Of a stretch of DNA of 61,870 nucleotides, positions 1 to 8,476 are shown piece by piece. Source of the stretch: an uncultured Lysobacteraceae bacterium (GTDB lineage Bacteria; Pseudomonadota; Gammaproteobacteria; Xanthomonadales; Xanthomonadaceae); NCBI GenBank assembly GCA_946480825.1, contig CAMLLG010000018.1:1-61870 (forward strand), written 5' to 3'. A model generated the notes under the pieces. The model made no database searches, had not been told where the DNA came from, and saw only the letters and a list, made by a program, of their open reading frames with translations. Every line of letters starts with the position of its first letter. Position 1 is the stretch's first letter. Both the position numbers and the translations under genes were made by a program.

Positions 1-995
<995 letters not shown>

Positions 996-1095
996 CGGGG
1001 ACGGCGCCACGCCGGGAGTCGGGTCAGGGCCACCGATTCTAGCGGGAACCCGCGGCTTTCGCCGTGCGGTGGCGAATGGTGCCGGAACGCACATT

Positions 1096-1162
1096 GGTAG
1101 AGCGGGCTTCAGCCCGCTGACGCTTTCCGGTGGAACCGCAGCGGGCTGAAGCCCGCTCTACC
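1096..1162. repeat. Dispersed palindromic repeat (agcgggcttcagcccgct type)
   Basis: Two nearly perfect inverted arms, ggtagagcgggcttcagccc and its complement, flank a short spacer. Each arm is itself palindromic (gcgggctt/aagcccgc). The same core recurs in altered form inside the E2 gene (about 9545-9573) and around 42751-42890. It resembles the REP-like intergenic palindromes common in Xanthomonadaceae. It lies between the malic enzyme start and the QEGLA gene stop. Confidence 0.75.
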
Positions 1163-1214
1163 GGTGTGCAGATCGCCCGATGATCGTGCGCGTCGTGGTG
1201 CGCCGGGGGGCACC

Positions 1215-2480
1215 CTATACCCCGAGGCCGAGCACCAGATCGTCCGCATCGACGCGGTCGAGCCGGATCTTGTTCGCGAACAGCGAGAACGCGAGCATGC
1301 CCGCGAGTCCGTTCGCGCGCTGCATCCACGGCGGCAGATAGCGCGGCATCGCGATCGCGCCGGCATCGAACATCGGCTGCAGCGCGAACACGTCTTCCAG
1401 CGCGAGCTTGCCGGCGAACAGCTGCCGCGCGATGGCCAGTTTGCGATGGCGCAGGCACCAGCGGAAAAAGGTGTGCACGCTGAGCAGGCCGTGCAGGTAC
1501 ACGGTGTCCTTGGTGAAGGCCGCGCCGCCGCCGAGTGGTGCGCCGCGGAACACGCGCTGGCTGGAGGCGAAGCTGTCTTCCGGCGTTTGCCCGGCGTCGA
1601 GGAAAAAGCGGAACACCTGCACGAAATCGGCGCCGCCGATCGCCATGTCGATGGCGACGATGCGCAGGCTGATGCGCTTCATGCGTTCGATGTCCATCGA
1701 GCCGGAGATCAGTTCGGCGAAGGTCGCCAGCCCTTCCTGGGTGGCGGTGGTGCGCGGCGCGCCGCGGGCCATCGATTTCAGCAGCGGCTGTTCGCGGCCG
1801 TTGATGCCGGTGAGGGTATGTACGAAGGCTTCATGCACCAGCAGCTGGTGGCGGTCGTATTCGCTGAAACCGGTGTTGGTGCGGACCCGGATCCGGGTCG
1901 GGCTGGCGGCGGCCTTGGCGATCAGCCCGGGGTCGAGTTCGACCTTGACCCTGTGATCGACGAAAAACGCGTCGACCTCGCGCTGCAGTTCGTCGCGCAC
2001 GGTTTCGGCGGCCATCACCGCGTCGGGTTCGATCGCCCGCAGCTCCTGGTCCATGTCGTCGGCGAGCGCCACGAAGTGCTCGGCGGCCTCGAAGTTGGTC
2101 GGGCCGTCGCCGGGCAGCATCTCCACCGGCCGGCCGTAGAGCCGGGTCGAATAGGCGGTGACGCGGTGGCTGCCGGCGGCATCGAGCAGGCGCGTGGCGA
2201 TGCGCCAGCTTTCGGCGGTGCGCTGCAGGTATTGCCCGAGCGGATGATCGGGATCGGCACCGACCGCGACCGCGTCGAGTTCGGCGCGCACGTGGGCGTA
2301 GTCGTCCTTCGGGTAATCGATCTTCGGCAGATGGATGCGGCCGATCTTCCACGCGGCGAGGAAGGTCTCCTGCGCGCTCGCCGGCCAGCTCAGCGTTTCC
2401 AGCAGGCGGATGCCGCGCACCGCCGCGGTCATGCGCGCATCGAGCGCGGCGTGGTGGGCGAGGGCGGTGTCGGAGGTCAT
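1215..2480 (-). CDS. QEGLA-motif protein (DUF1704, tyrosine carboxypeptidase-like metallohydrolase)
   Basis: Predicted 421-residue cytoplasmic protein of the DUF1704/TIGR02421 family, once described as flavohemoglobin expression-modulating. The eponymous TQEGLA motif is visible, preceded by a HEAFVH motif. That fits the HExxxH zinc site of the MATCAP/tyrosine carboxypeptidase relatives of this family, so a metallopeptidase activity is likely, but the substrate is unknown. The ATG at 2478-2480 (MTSDTALAHH) was chosen because an upstream in-frame ATG at 2546 would translate the palindromic repeat at 2495-2580. It is monocistronic on the reverse strand, downstream of rsgA. Confidence 0.8.
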   Translation of the reverse strand: MTSDTALAHHAALDARMTAAVRGIRLLETLSWPASAQETFLAAWKIGRIHLPKIDYPKDDYAHVRAELDAVAVGADPDHPLGQYLQRTAESWRIATRLLDAAGSHRVTAYSTRLYGRPVEMLPGDGPTNFEAAEHFVALADDMDQELRAIEPDAVMAAETVRDELQREVDAFFVDHRVKVELDPGLIAKAAASPTRIRVRTNTGFSEYDRHQLLVHEAFVHTLTGINGREQPLLKSMARGAPRTTATQEGLATFAELISGSMDIERMKRISLRIVAIDMAIGGADFVQVFRFFLDAGQTPEDSFASSQRVFRGAPLGGGAAFTKDTVYLHGLLSVHTFFRWCLRHRKLAIARQLFAGKLALEDVFALQPMFDAGAIAMPRYLPPWMQRANGLAGMLAFSLFANKIRLDRVDADDLVLGLGV

Positions 2481-2494
2481 CGCGGTGCTGTGCC

Positions 2495-2580
2495 TGTCAT
2501 CCCGAGCGCAGCGAGGGACCTGCTTCTGCCGTGGTCCCGAAAACACGAAACAGCAGGTCCCTCGCTGCGCTCGGGATGCC
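2495..2580. repeat. Dispersed palindromic repeat (tgtcatcccgagcgcagcg type)
   Basis: A large inverted repeat: tgtcatcccgagcgcagcga at the left and its complement ending at 2580, with a spacer rich in gaaacag. A second full copy with sequence drift is at 11696-11781 and a single arm at 7943-7978. It sits in the gap between rsgA and the QEGLA gene and could fold into a strong hairpin in either transcript. Confidence 0.8.
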
Positions 2581-2600
2581 AGAAAACCAGCGGCATGGCG

Positions 2601-3725
2601 TCAATGCTTCCCATATTTCCCGTCCAGACGCTTGTTCAGCGCCTTGCCCTGCACGCGCGCGTCGGCTTTCTGCGCCAGCCGGGTCGCGAGCTGGTTGGCG
2701 GCGCCGGCGACTTCGTCGCGCAGCTTCAGGTAATTCGCGAATCGCGCCGCGTCGAGCGTGCCGGCCTGGATCGCCTTGCGCACGGCGCAGCCCGGTTCCT
2801 TCGCGTGGCGGCAGTCGCGGAATTTGCATTCGCCGGCCAGCGCTTCGATGTCGGCGAACCCGCCGTCGGCCAGGTCTTCTTCGCCGGTGGGTTTCAGTTC
2901 GCGCATGCCCGGCGTGTCGATGAGACAGGCGCCGGACGGCAGCGGGATCAGCGTGCGATAAGTGGTGGTGTGGCGGCCGCGGGCATCGCTTTCGCGCACT
3001 TCGCTGGTCTTCATTTTCTCGATGCCGAGCAGGGTATTCGTCAGCGTCGATTTGCCGGCGCCCGACGAGCCCACCAGCACCGCGGTGCGGCCCGGGCCCA
3101 GCCAGCGGTCCAGCGTGGCGACGCTGTCGCGGTCCCTTGCGTTCACCGCCACCGCGACGATGCCCTGCGCGGCCAGTTCGGCCAGCGCCGCCAGCGAGGC
3201 GTCGGCGTCGCTGCCGTCCTTGTCGGCCTTGGTCAGCACGACCACGGCCTCGGGCGTGTCGGGCCCGGTGCCGCCGCCGCCGCGGATCAGCAGCAGATAG
3301 CGTTCGATCCGGCGCGGGTTGAAGTCGGCGTCCAGGCCGCAGACCACGAACACGGTGTCGATGTTCGCGGCGATCAATTGCTGCTGGTAATGCTCGCCGG
3401 CGGCGGCGCGCTTGATCGTGCTGCGCCGGGGCAGCAGGGCCACGATCCGCGGCCGCGGCGTCGCCTCCTCGATCAATACCCAGTCGCCGACCGCCGCGCG
3501 GTCCTGCGGCGGGAACCGGCGACGCATCCAATCCGGCGGCGATTCCACGGTCAGCGCGTGCCCGGGGGCCTCGGCGACCACATAACCGGAGCGGTGCTGT
3601 TCGATGACCCGGGCCGGGCGGGCCTGGGGATGGGCGGCGAGGGCGCCGGCACGGTCGGCGGCGGGCGTCGCATCCCCGGCATCGGGCCAGCCGATGGCGC
3701 GGAGGTCGGGGGCGGGGGTGCTCAA
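2601..3725 (-). CDS. rsgA: Ribosome small-subunit-dependent GTPase A
   Basis: Late 30S ribosome assembly GTPase. The 374-residue protein shows the circularly permuted GTPase order: an OB-fold N-terminus, TKADK (G4), then GSSGAGKST (G1 P-loop), DTPGMREL (G3), and a C-terminal zinc knuckle with CKFRDCRHAKEPGC. The start appears to be TTG at 3723-3725 (MSTPAPDLRAIGW); no in-frame ATG fits the family's N-terminus. A nine-codon ATG frame (3748 to 3722) ends on the TGA that overlaps this TTG, so translational coupling is possible. It is divergent from alaA. Confidence 0.95.
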   Translation of the reverse strand: MSTPAPDLRAIGWPDAGDATPAADRAGALAAHPQARPARVIEQHRSGYVVAEAPGHALTVESPPDWMRRRFPPQDRAAVGDWVLIEEATPRPRIVALLPRRSTIKRAAAGEHYQQQLIAANIDTVFVVCGLDADFNPRRIERYLLLIRGGGGTGPDTPEAVVVLTKADKDGSDADASLAALAELAAQGIVAVAVNARDRDSVATLDRWLGPGRTAVLVGSSGAGKSTLTNTLLGIEKMKTSEVRESDARGRHTTTYRTLIPLPSGACLIDTPGMRELKPTGEEDLADGGFADIEALAGECKFRDCRHAKEPGCAVRKAIQAGTLDAARFANYLKLRDEVAGAANQLATRLAQKADARVQGKALNKRLDGKYGKH

Positions 3726-3871
3726 GCGGGGCGGTGGGCGACGTTCATGCCCGGATTCTATGCCGGGCCGGCCCGAGCCGGTCGGAATCGCGACCTGCGT
3801 CCTGCGACGGCCGGCCGGGGACGCGCAGCGATCTGCTAGTCTTTCGCGACTTTTTCGCCCTTTCCGATCCG

Positions 3872-5134
3872 ATGTCTTCCTCCAGCACGAAACCCGGCCT
3901 CAAGACCCGCGAACGACTGTCCGAAGTCCGCTACGAAATCCGCGGCGAACTCGCCCGGCGGGCCCGCGAGCTGGAGGCCCAGGGGCGGAAGCAGATCAAG
4001 CTGAACATCGGCAACCCGGGCGCGTTCGGGTTCCGCGCGCCGGAACATCTGCAGCGCGCGATCGCCGACCACATCGCCGACACCGATCCCTACACCCACC
4101 AGCAGGGCCTGCCGGCCGCGCGCGAGGCCATCGCCGCGTTCCACAAATCGCGCGGCACGCCGAACGCCTCGCCCGAGCGCGTGTTCGTCGGCAACGGCGT
4201 CAGCGAACTGATCGATCTCAGCCTGCGCGCGCTGCTCAATCCGGGCGATGAAGTGCTGCTGCCGTCGCCGGACTATCCGCTGTGGTCGGCCGCGACCATC
4301 CTCAACGACGGCCGCCCGGTGTACTACCGCTGCCGCGCCGAAAACGGTTTCCTGCCCGATCCCGACGAGATCGCGCAACTGGTGTCGTCGCGCACCCGCG
4401 CGATCGTGCTGATCAATCCGAACAACCCGACCGGCGCGACCTGTTCGCGCGAGATTCTCGAACGCATCGTCGCGATCGCCGCGAAGCACAATCTGCTGCT
4501 GATGGCGGACGAGATCTACGACCACATCCTCTATGACGGTGCGACGTTCGAACCGCTGGCGCCGCTGGCCGGCGAGATTCCCTGCCTCTCGTTCGGCGGT
4601 CTGTCGAAAGTGCATCGCGCCTGCGGCTGGCGCGTGGGCTGGGCGGTGCTGAGCGGCGATCCGCTGCGCAGCGGCGAGTTCCACCACGCGATGGATCTGC
4701 TCGGCGCGCTGCGCCTGTGCGCGAACGTGCCCGGCCAGTTCGCGATCGACGCCGCGCTGCACGGCACCGACACCATCAGCGCGCTCACCGCACCCGGCGG
4801 ACGGCTGTACGAAACGCGCCGCGCGCTGATCGATTGCTGCGACGCCAGCGAACATCTGCAGCTGGTCGCGCCGGCAGGTGCGCTGTACGGCTTCCCGGCG
4901 GTGGTCGGCGACGCCGCGAAGGGTTTCGACGATCACGCCTTCGCGCTGGAGATGCTGGAAACCGAGGACGTGCTGATCGTGCCGGGCTCCAGCTTCAACG
5001 TGCCCGAACGCAATCATTTCCGCGTGACCCTGCTGCCGGAAGCGCCGGTGCTGCGCGAAGTGTTCGCACGGATCGAGCGCGTGCTGCAGCGGCGCGCCGA
5101 CACGGCCGCCTCCGCGCGCGTCGCGGTGGCCTGA
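3872..5134 (+). CDS. alaA: Pyridoxal phosphate-dependent aminotransferase, AlaA type
   Basis: Class I/II aminotransferase that probably makes alanine from pyruvate and glutamate. The 420-residue protein begins MSSSSTKPGLKTRERL at the ATG at 3872; an ATG further upstream at 3734 would add an Arg/Ser-rich stretch not seen in the family. Visible family landmarks are KLNIGNPGAFGF, NPNNPTGA, MADEIYDHILYDG and the PLP lysine in SFGGLSKVHRACGWRVGW. It is followed after 4 bp by the SGNH hydrolase gene, so the two are probably cotranscribed. Confidence 0.9.
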   Translation: MSSSSTKPGLKTRERLSEVRYEIRGELARRARELEAQGRKQIKLNIGNPGAFGFRAPEHLQRAIADHIADTDPYTHQQGLPAAREAIAAFHKSRGTPNASPERVFVGNGVSELIDLSLRALLNPGDEVLLPSPDYPLWSAATILNDGRPVYYRCRAENGFLPDPDEIAQLVSSRTRAIVLINPNNPTGATCSREILERIVAIAAKHNLLLMADEIYDHILYDGATFEPLAPLAGEIPCLSFGGLSKVHRACGWRVGWAVLSGDPLRSGEFHHAMDLLGALRLCANVPGQFAIDAALHGTDTISALTAPGGRLYETRRALIDCCDASEHLQLVAPAGALYGFPAVVGDAAKGFDDHAFALEMLETEDVLIVPGSSFNVPERNHFRVTLLPEAPVLREVFARIERVLQRRADTAASARVAVA

Positions 5135-5138
5135 TCGC

Positions 5139-5843
5139 ATGATCGCCGGCGCCCTTCCGGCGATGCTGGCCGCGATGCTCGGCGGCCCTGTCGCCGGCGA
5201 CGCGCCGATCGCCTACCTCGCGCTCGGCGACAGCTACACCATCGGCGAGTCCGTCGCCGAAGCAGGCCGCTGGCCGATGCAGCTGGCGGTGGCGCTGCGC
5301 GCCGAAGGCCTCGCGATCGATGGTGGCGCATCGCCGAATCCGCGCATCATCGCCACCACCGGCTGGACCACCGACGAACTGTCCGCGGCGATCGACGCCG
5401 CCGAGCCGCTCGGCAACGACTGGGGCCTGGTCAGTCTGCTGATCGGCGTGAACAACCAGTATCGCGGCCGTGCGGTCGACGACTACGCCCGCGAATTTTC
5501 CGCGCTGCTCGAACGCGCGATCGGTTTCGCCGGCGGCCGCGCCGACCGCGTGTTCGTGCTGGCGATTCCCGACTGGGGCACGACGCCGTTCGCCGCGCGC
5601 AGCGGCCGCGACACCGCCGTGATCGCGCGCGAACTCGACGCCTACAACGCCACCGCCGCGCGCCTGTGTCGCGAGCGCGGCGTGGCCTTCGTCGACATCG
5701 CGCCGATGAGCCGCGCCCGCGGCGCCGAGCCGGCGATGCTGGCCGACGACGGCCTGCATCCGTCCGCGGCGATGTACGCCGAATGGGCGCGACTGGCGCT
5801 GCCGGTGGTGCGCGCTCTGCTGCGCGGACCGCGATCGCCATGA
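5139..5843 (+). CDS. SGNH/GDSL-family hydrolase, exported
   Basis: Predicted 234-residue esterase or lipase-like hydrolase. A hydrophobic N-terminus with small residues (MIAGALPAMLAAMLGGPVAG) looks like a signal peptide. The GDS nucleophile block is ALGDSYTIGE, a block III-like GVNNQY follows, and the catalytic Asp/His block is DDGLHPSAAMY near the C-terminus. The substrate cannot be read from the sequence. It starts 4 bp after alaA, and its stop overlaps the start of the methyltransferase gene (ATGA), indicating translational coupling of the three genes. Confidence 0.8.
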   Translation: MIAGALPAMLAAMLGGPVAGDAPIAYLALGDSYTIGESVAEAGRWPMQLAVALRAEGLAIDGGASPNPRIIATTGWTTDELSAAIDAAEPLGNDWGLVSLLIGVNNQYRGRAVDDYAREFSALLERAIGFAGGRADRVFVLAIPDWGTTPFAARSGRDTAVIARELDAYNATAARLCRERGVAFVDIAPMSRARGAEPAMLADDGLHPSAAMYAEWARLALPVVRALLRGPRSP

Positions 5844-6532
5844 GCGGCGCCACCGCCCCGTTCGCGCGCGCCGATGCGCGACGCATCGCCGAGGCGTTCC
5901 TGCCGCCGCGTCCGTTCGGCAATCGTTTCGATTACTACTATGTCCGCGGCAAGGTCGGCAGCGATCCGCTATATCCCGGCGTGCTGGGCGCGCTGCGCGG
6001 CTGCGATGCGCCGCTGCTCGATCTGGGCTGTGGTCTCGGCCTGCTCGCGCACGCGCTGCGCCACGATGCGCAGCCGCTCACGTATTTCGGCGTCGACAAC
6101 GACCCGGACAAGATCGCCCGCGCACGCCGCGCGGCGGAGAAGCGCGGCTTCGAGCGCGTGCGCTTCGAAGTGATGGATCTCGCCCGCGGCCTGCCGGCGC
6201 ATCAGGGCAGCGTCGCCATCCTCGACGTGTTGCAGTATCTCGATGCCGATGCGCAGCGCGCGCTGCTGGCGAACGCCGCGGCGATGCTGACGCCCGGCGC
6301 GCGGCTGGTGATCCGCAGTGCGATCGACGACGACAGCGGCCGTGCGCGCACCTCGCGCACCACCGACCGGATGGCGCAGTGGATCGGTTGGATGCAGTTC
6401 CGCCCGCGCAGCTGGCCGACGCTCGACCGCCTGCGCGCGCCGCTCGAAGCCGCCGGTCTGCAGGTCGAATCCGCACCGCTGTACGGCAACACGCCGTTCA
6501 ACAACTGGCTGATCGTCGCGCAGCGCGCATAA
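5840..6532 (+). CDS. Class I SAM-dependent methyltransferase
   Basis: 230-residue protein with a Rossmann-type methyltransferase core: LLDLGCGLGLLAHAL (motif I), GVDNDPDKIARAR (motif II acidic end), and a VAILDVLQYLD strand. The acceptor substrate is unknown. The start ATG at 5840 overlaps the SGNH hydrolase stop, so the two are likely made together and may modify the same lipid or secondary metabolite. It is convergent with a polysaccharide deacetylase gene; the gap carries repeat arms. Confidence 0.8.
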   Translation: MSGATAPFARADARRIAEAFLPPRPFGNRFDYYYVRGKVGSDPLYPGVLGALRGCDAPLLDLGCGLGLLAHALRHDAQPLTYFGVDNDPDKIARARRAAEKRGFERVRFEVMDLARGLPAHQGSVAILDVLQYLDADAQRALLANAAAMLTPGARLVIRSAIDDDSGRARTSRTTDRMAQWIGWMQFRPRSWPTLDRLRAPLEAAGLQVESAPLYGNTPFNNWLIVAQRA

Positions 6533-6552
6533 CCAGGGTTCCGCCTGCATTT

Positions 6553-6697
6553 GCAGGAGCGCCGGCAGGCGCGACACCCACGTCAACGAAATGATGATGC
6601 CGCATGCAATCCCGATGCCCGGCATCTGGCTTTTGGATTGCGTGCTTCGCGGCGCCGGTCACAGCGCAGGCCTCGCGCCTTTCGGCGCTCCTACAGG
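6553..6697. repeat. Separated arms of the gcaggagcgccggcaggcgcgac repeat
   Basis: The left arm (gcaggagcgccggcaggcgcgac, about 6556-6578) and an inverted right arm (tcgcgcctttcggcgctcctac, about 6675-6697) bracket roughly 100 bp in the gap between two convergent genes. The same repeat family occurs in compact form inside the E2 gene at 9191-9258. The right arm overlaps the last codons of the deacetylase gene. It may act as a bidirectional terminator, although there is no T-tract. Confidence 0.55.
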
Positions 6698-7503
6698 GGC
6701 TGCGGCAGGATCGTGCGATAGCCGAGCGCATCCAGCCGTCGCAGCAGCAGGCGGATGGTGTCGACGTTGCTCCCGTGCGCCGCGCCTTCGTGCAGCAGCA
6801 CGATCGCGCCGGGCGCGAGTCCGCGTTCGATGCGTGCGACGACTTTCGCCGGATCGGCCGCGACGCCGTCGAAGCCGCGCGCGCTCCAGGCGACGCGGGC
6901 CAGCCCGTGACGCTTCAGCACCGCGTGCACGAACGGGTTGCTGAGTCCAACCACCGCGCGGAACCAGCGCGGCGCCGTGGCGATGCCCTCGGCAAGCATG
7001 ATCTCGCCGAGAATGCGCTGGGTCTCGTCGATCTCGCGGCGCATGCGCGATGGCCCCAGCGCCCAGAACCATTTCGACGGATGGGTGGTGCTGTGATTCC
7101 CGATGCCGTGGCCGCGACGCAGGATCTCGCGCACCAGCTCCGGCCGTCGCGCCGCGCGCGCGCCGACCAGGAAGAACGTCGCCTTCGCGCCATGCGCGTC
7201 CAGCGCGTCCAGCACCGGCAGGGTGTCGTCGGACGGGCCGTCGTCGATGGTCAGCCACACCGTGCGTTCGCTGGTCGGCAGGCGATCGAGCACCGGCCCC
7301 AGCACGCGCGAATACGGCCACAGCGTGCCCCACCAGAACGGCGCGTGCGAGGCGACCATCGCCGGCAGGCCCGCCTGCCAGCCCCATCGCCACCAGATCG
7401 CCACGACCGCGAGTTGCGACAGCACCAGACACCCGATCCACGCGTGCGGACGACGCGGCACGCGATGCAGACGAGCGGTCGGGCTGGCGGAAGCGTCGGT
7501 CAT
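6691..7503 (-). CDS. Polysaccharide deacetylase family protein, membrane-anchored
   Basis: 270-residue NodB-homology deacetylase. After a short Arg-rich tail an N-terminal hydrophobic segment (about residues 22-40, CLVLSQLAVVAIWW) should anchor it in the inner membrane with the catalytic domain in the periplasm. Motif 1 is TIDDGPSDDT (metal-binding Asp pair) and motif 2 is HSTTHPS (HxxxH). A late LLHEG matches the NodB motif with the catalytic His. It removes acetyl groups from an N- or O-acetylated glycan not identifiable here. It is divergent from the rhodanese gene with 44 bp between starts. Confidence 0.85.
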   Translation of the reverse strand: MTDASASPTARLHRVPRRPHAWIGCLVLSQLAVVAIWWRWGWQAGLPAMVASHAPFWWGTLWPYSRVLGPVLDRLPTSERTVWLTIDDGPSDDTLPVLDALDAHGAKATFFLVGARAARRPELVREILRRGHGIGNHSTTHPSKWFWALGPSRMRREIDETQRILGEIMLAEGIATAPRWFRAVVGLSNPFVHAVLKRHGLARVAWSARGFDGVAADPAKVVARIERGLAPGAIVLLHEGAAHGSNVDTIRLLLRRLDALGYRTILPQPL

Positions 7504-7547
7504 CGCGGCATGATGCCACGCAATCTCCGACGCATCAGGAACCCCGC

Positions 7548-7868
7548 ATGGCCTTCCGCGATCTCTCCGTCGTCGACGCCGACGCCCGCGCCCGCAGCGG
7601 CGACATCACCCTCGTCGACGTGCGTCCGCCCGACGAACGCGCGATCGCAGCCGTCTCCGCGCCGTTCGTGGGTCTGGAAGACGGCGGGCTGGAACGCCTG
7701 ATGGCCTTGCCGAAGGACACGCCGCTGGCGTTCCTCTGCCACCACGGCGGCCGCAGCGCGCAGGCGGCGATGTATTTCGCGCAGCAGGGTTTCGCCGACG
7801 TGCACAACGTCGTCGGCGGGATCGATGCGTGGAGTCTTCAGGTGGATGCGGCGGTGCCGAGGTATTGA
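7548..7868 (+). CDS. Single-domain rhodanese-like sulfurtransferase
   Basis: 106-residue stand-alone rhodanese domain. The active-site loop CHHGGRSAQ carries the catalytic Cys (residue 64), and the TLVDVRPPDE strand and NVVGGIDAW segment match the fold. It probably transfers sulfane sulfur to cyanide or a thiol acceptor in the cytoplasm. The ATG at 7548 was preferred over an upstream in-frame extension because the domain begins immediately after it. Confidence 0.85.
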   Translation: MAFRDLSVVDADARARSGDITLVDVRPPDERAIAAVSAPFVGLEDGGLERLMALPKDTPLAFLCHHGGRSAQAAMYFAQQGFADVHNVVGGIDAWSLQVDAAVPRY

Positions 7869-7942
7869 TCGAGCGGGTTTCGCGTGATGCATTCCCGCTC
7901 TTCTTCGTGAAAATCATCGAGTTGATCTGTTCGGTATATCGC

Positions 7943-7978
7943 TGTCATCCCGAGCCGTAGGTGAGGGACCTGCTTTCG
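7943..7978. repeat. Single arm of the tgtcatcccgag repeat
   Basis: The tgtcatcccgagccgtaggt arm followed by gagggacctgctt matches the left arm of the palindromes at 2495 and 11696 but has no complementary partner nearby. It is the remnant of a decayed element in the 171-bp gap after the rhodanese gene. Confidence 0.6.
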
Positions 7979-8039
7979 TTTGAATGCAGTCAGGAACGGA
8001 AGCTGGTGGTGAATCGTCCAGGTCTAGACCAACCTGGCT

Positions 8040-8453
8040 TCAGGTACCGCTGGTGATTTTGTTGAATACCGCGCCAAGCATTCCAGCCTTCTGAAGGCTG
8101 ACCAGTTCTTCAGCCGCTCTGGCGTGACGTGCGGTATTTTCAGTCAGGGCCAATGTGGCCGCCACCTGATTCTTCAACTCTTCCTGCTGGCCTTTCAGCG
8201 CTTCGGTATTCAGCCGGAATTCTTCCTGTTGCGCTTCCAGCGCACGGGTATTCAGACGAAGCTCTTCGCCTTGTTGAACATACCCGATGACCAGCCATAC
8301 CAAGGCGAGGGGGGCTGCGAACCCACTGAACAAATCACCCCATTCGTTCAATGTCAGATCGCCTATGGTGTGGCGTTTCAAGAGAATCAGCAGCGAAAAA
8401 GCGCAGAGCCAGATCGCGCTGACGATGATGCCGATGACTTTCGTCTTGTGCAT
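8040..8453 (-). CDS. Small two-helix membrane protein with C-terminal coiled coil, unknown function
   Basis: 137-residue protein that I do not recognise. Two predicted membrane helices lie near residues 5-25 (VIGIIVSAIWLCAFSLLILL) and 42-60 (LFSGFAAPLALVWLVIGYV). They are followed by a heptad-rich, Glu/Gln-rich stretch (EELRLNTRALEAQQEEFRL and a second repeat of the same pattern) likely to form a coiled coil. An excellent AAGGAGG ribosome binding site precedes the ATG. It is last in the 2-oxo acid dehydrogenase operon, 23 bp after E2, so it may be cotranscribed, but nothing in it suggests a metabolic role. Confidence 0.75.
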   Translation of the reverse strand: MHKTKVIGIIVSAIWLCAFSLLILLKRHTIGDLTLNEWGDLFSGFAAPLALVWLVIGYVQQGEELRLNTRALEAQQEEFRLNTEALKGQQEELKNQVAATLALTENTARHARAAEELVSLQKAGMLGAVFNKITSGT

Positions 8454-8476
8454 GGATCCTCCTTGATCGAGCGCTG

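Noticed and set aside
1164..3839. 891-codon + strand frame over the QEGLA and rsgA genes
   Set aside because: Antisense shadow without motifs; both reverse-strand genes are clearly real.
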